Both the position numbers and the translations under genes were made by a program. This document shows positions 5,456-5,741 of a DNA stretch of 5,741 nt, piece after piece. Source of the DNA: Betaproteobacteria bacterium. Its GTDB lineage: Bacteria; Pseudomonadota; Gammaproteobacteria; Burkholderiales; Burkholderiaceae. The notes under the pieces are model-generated. The model was not told where the DNA came from. It saw nothing but the letters and a program-made list of their open reading frames with translations, and did not search any database. Numbering within the stretch: the stretch's first letter is position 1; each line of letters starts with the position of its first letter. The DNA lies in assembly GCA_013205155.1 (NCBI GenBank), contig JABMMT010000166.1, positions 1 through 5,741 of the forward strand, read 5' to 3'.

Positions 5456-5741
5456 ATCAAAAGGTATTTCAAAAAAAGAATGGCTTTGCTCTGATTGAGG
5501 TTTTAGTAGGCATGATGGTGTTGAGCATTGCGCTGATTGCAGCTCTTCGAGCAGTGGCACTGGGTGCAGATACACAATTTGCACTAACTCAACGAACCAT
5601 GGCAATCTGGAGCGCTGATAATGCTCTTAATGAAATTCGGATGAATCGAGTTTGGCCAGAAGTGGGTACAAGCACCTTTAGCTGCCCACAAGCTGCATTG
5701 GTATTGGTCTGTGAACGGAAAGTTAGCGGTATGCCTAACCC
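5452..5741 (+). CDS. gspI: Minor pseudopilin GspI, 5' part
   Basis: The first 96 codons of a gene cut by the right edge. ATG 5452 overlaps the gspH stop (ATGA, 5452-5455), with no visible Shine-Dalgarno sequence, so translation is probably coupled. An 11-residue basic leader ends at KKNG|FALIEVLVGMMVL, with Glu16 at +5. The usual FTLIEV has Ala in place of Thr. A hydrophobic helix to about residue 37 follows. WSADNALNEIRMNRVWPEVG (53-72) matches the GspI family pattern of an alpha-1 helix leading to a WP turn. Two cysteines (78 and 87) follow. GspI is the minor pseudopilin that nucleates the tip complex with GspJ and GspK. Its position after gspH is the standard order. Confidence 0.93.
   Translation, partial: MNQKVFQKKNGFALIEVLVGMMVLSIALIAALRAVALGADTQFALTQRTMAIWSADNALNEIRMNRVWPEVGTSTFSCPQAALVLVCERKVSGMPN

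Noticed and set aside
1..5741. Novel defence system, mobile element, CRISPR array, tRNA or rRNA
   Set aside because: Every gene belongs to the type II secretion system, no direct or inverted repeats of insertion-sequence type flank them, and no repeat-spacer pattern or RNA gene is visible.

Overview
This window is a segment of a type II secretion system (T2SS) locus. It is arranged as two divergent gene blocks around one short control region at about 3749-3890. All eight genes are T2SS components, and there is no sign of a mobile element, RNA gene or CRISPR array. The moderate-to-low GC content and the Burkholderiales-like protein set (GspN present, GspC without a PDZ domain, GspD of about 750 residues) suggest a low-GC betaproteobacterium such as Polynucleobacter or a relative. 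That placement is inferred from general family knowledge, not from a search.

The left block lies on the minus strand and reads outward from the centre: gspM (assembly-platform protein), gspN, gspD (outer-membrane secretin), then the first 24 codons of gspE (cytoplasmic ATPase), which runs off the left edge. Spacing is operon-like: gspM and gspN share an ATGA overlap, 18 nt separate gspN from gspD, and 2 nt separate gspD from gspE.

The right block lies on the plus strand: gspC (inner-membrane link to the secretin), gspG (major pseudopilin), gspH and gspI (minor pseudopilins). gspI runs off the right edge. gspG and gspH overlap by 20 nt, and gspH and gspI share an ATGA overlap.

In the working machine, GspE drives assembly of a pseudopilus of GspG tipped by minor pseudopilins including GspH and GspI. 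GspC and GspM belong to the inner-membrane platform, and GspC contacts the N-terminal domains of the GspD channel. The genes for GspF, GspJ, GspK, GspL and the prepilin peptidase are not in the window.

The system is well known. The parts worth a second look are the palindrome-rich divergent control region, an orphan strong ribosome binding site just upstream of gspC that hints at a one-base frameshift or a leader peptide, and the separation of gspM-gspN from the position next to gspL that they usually occupy.
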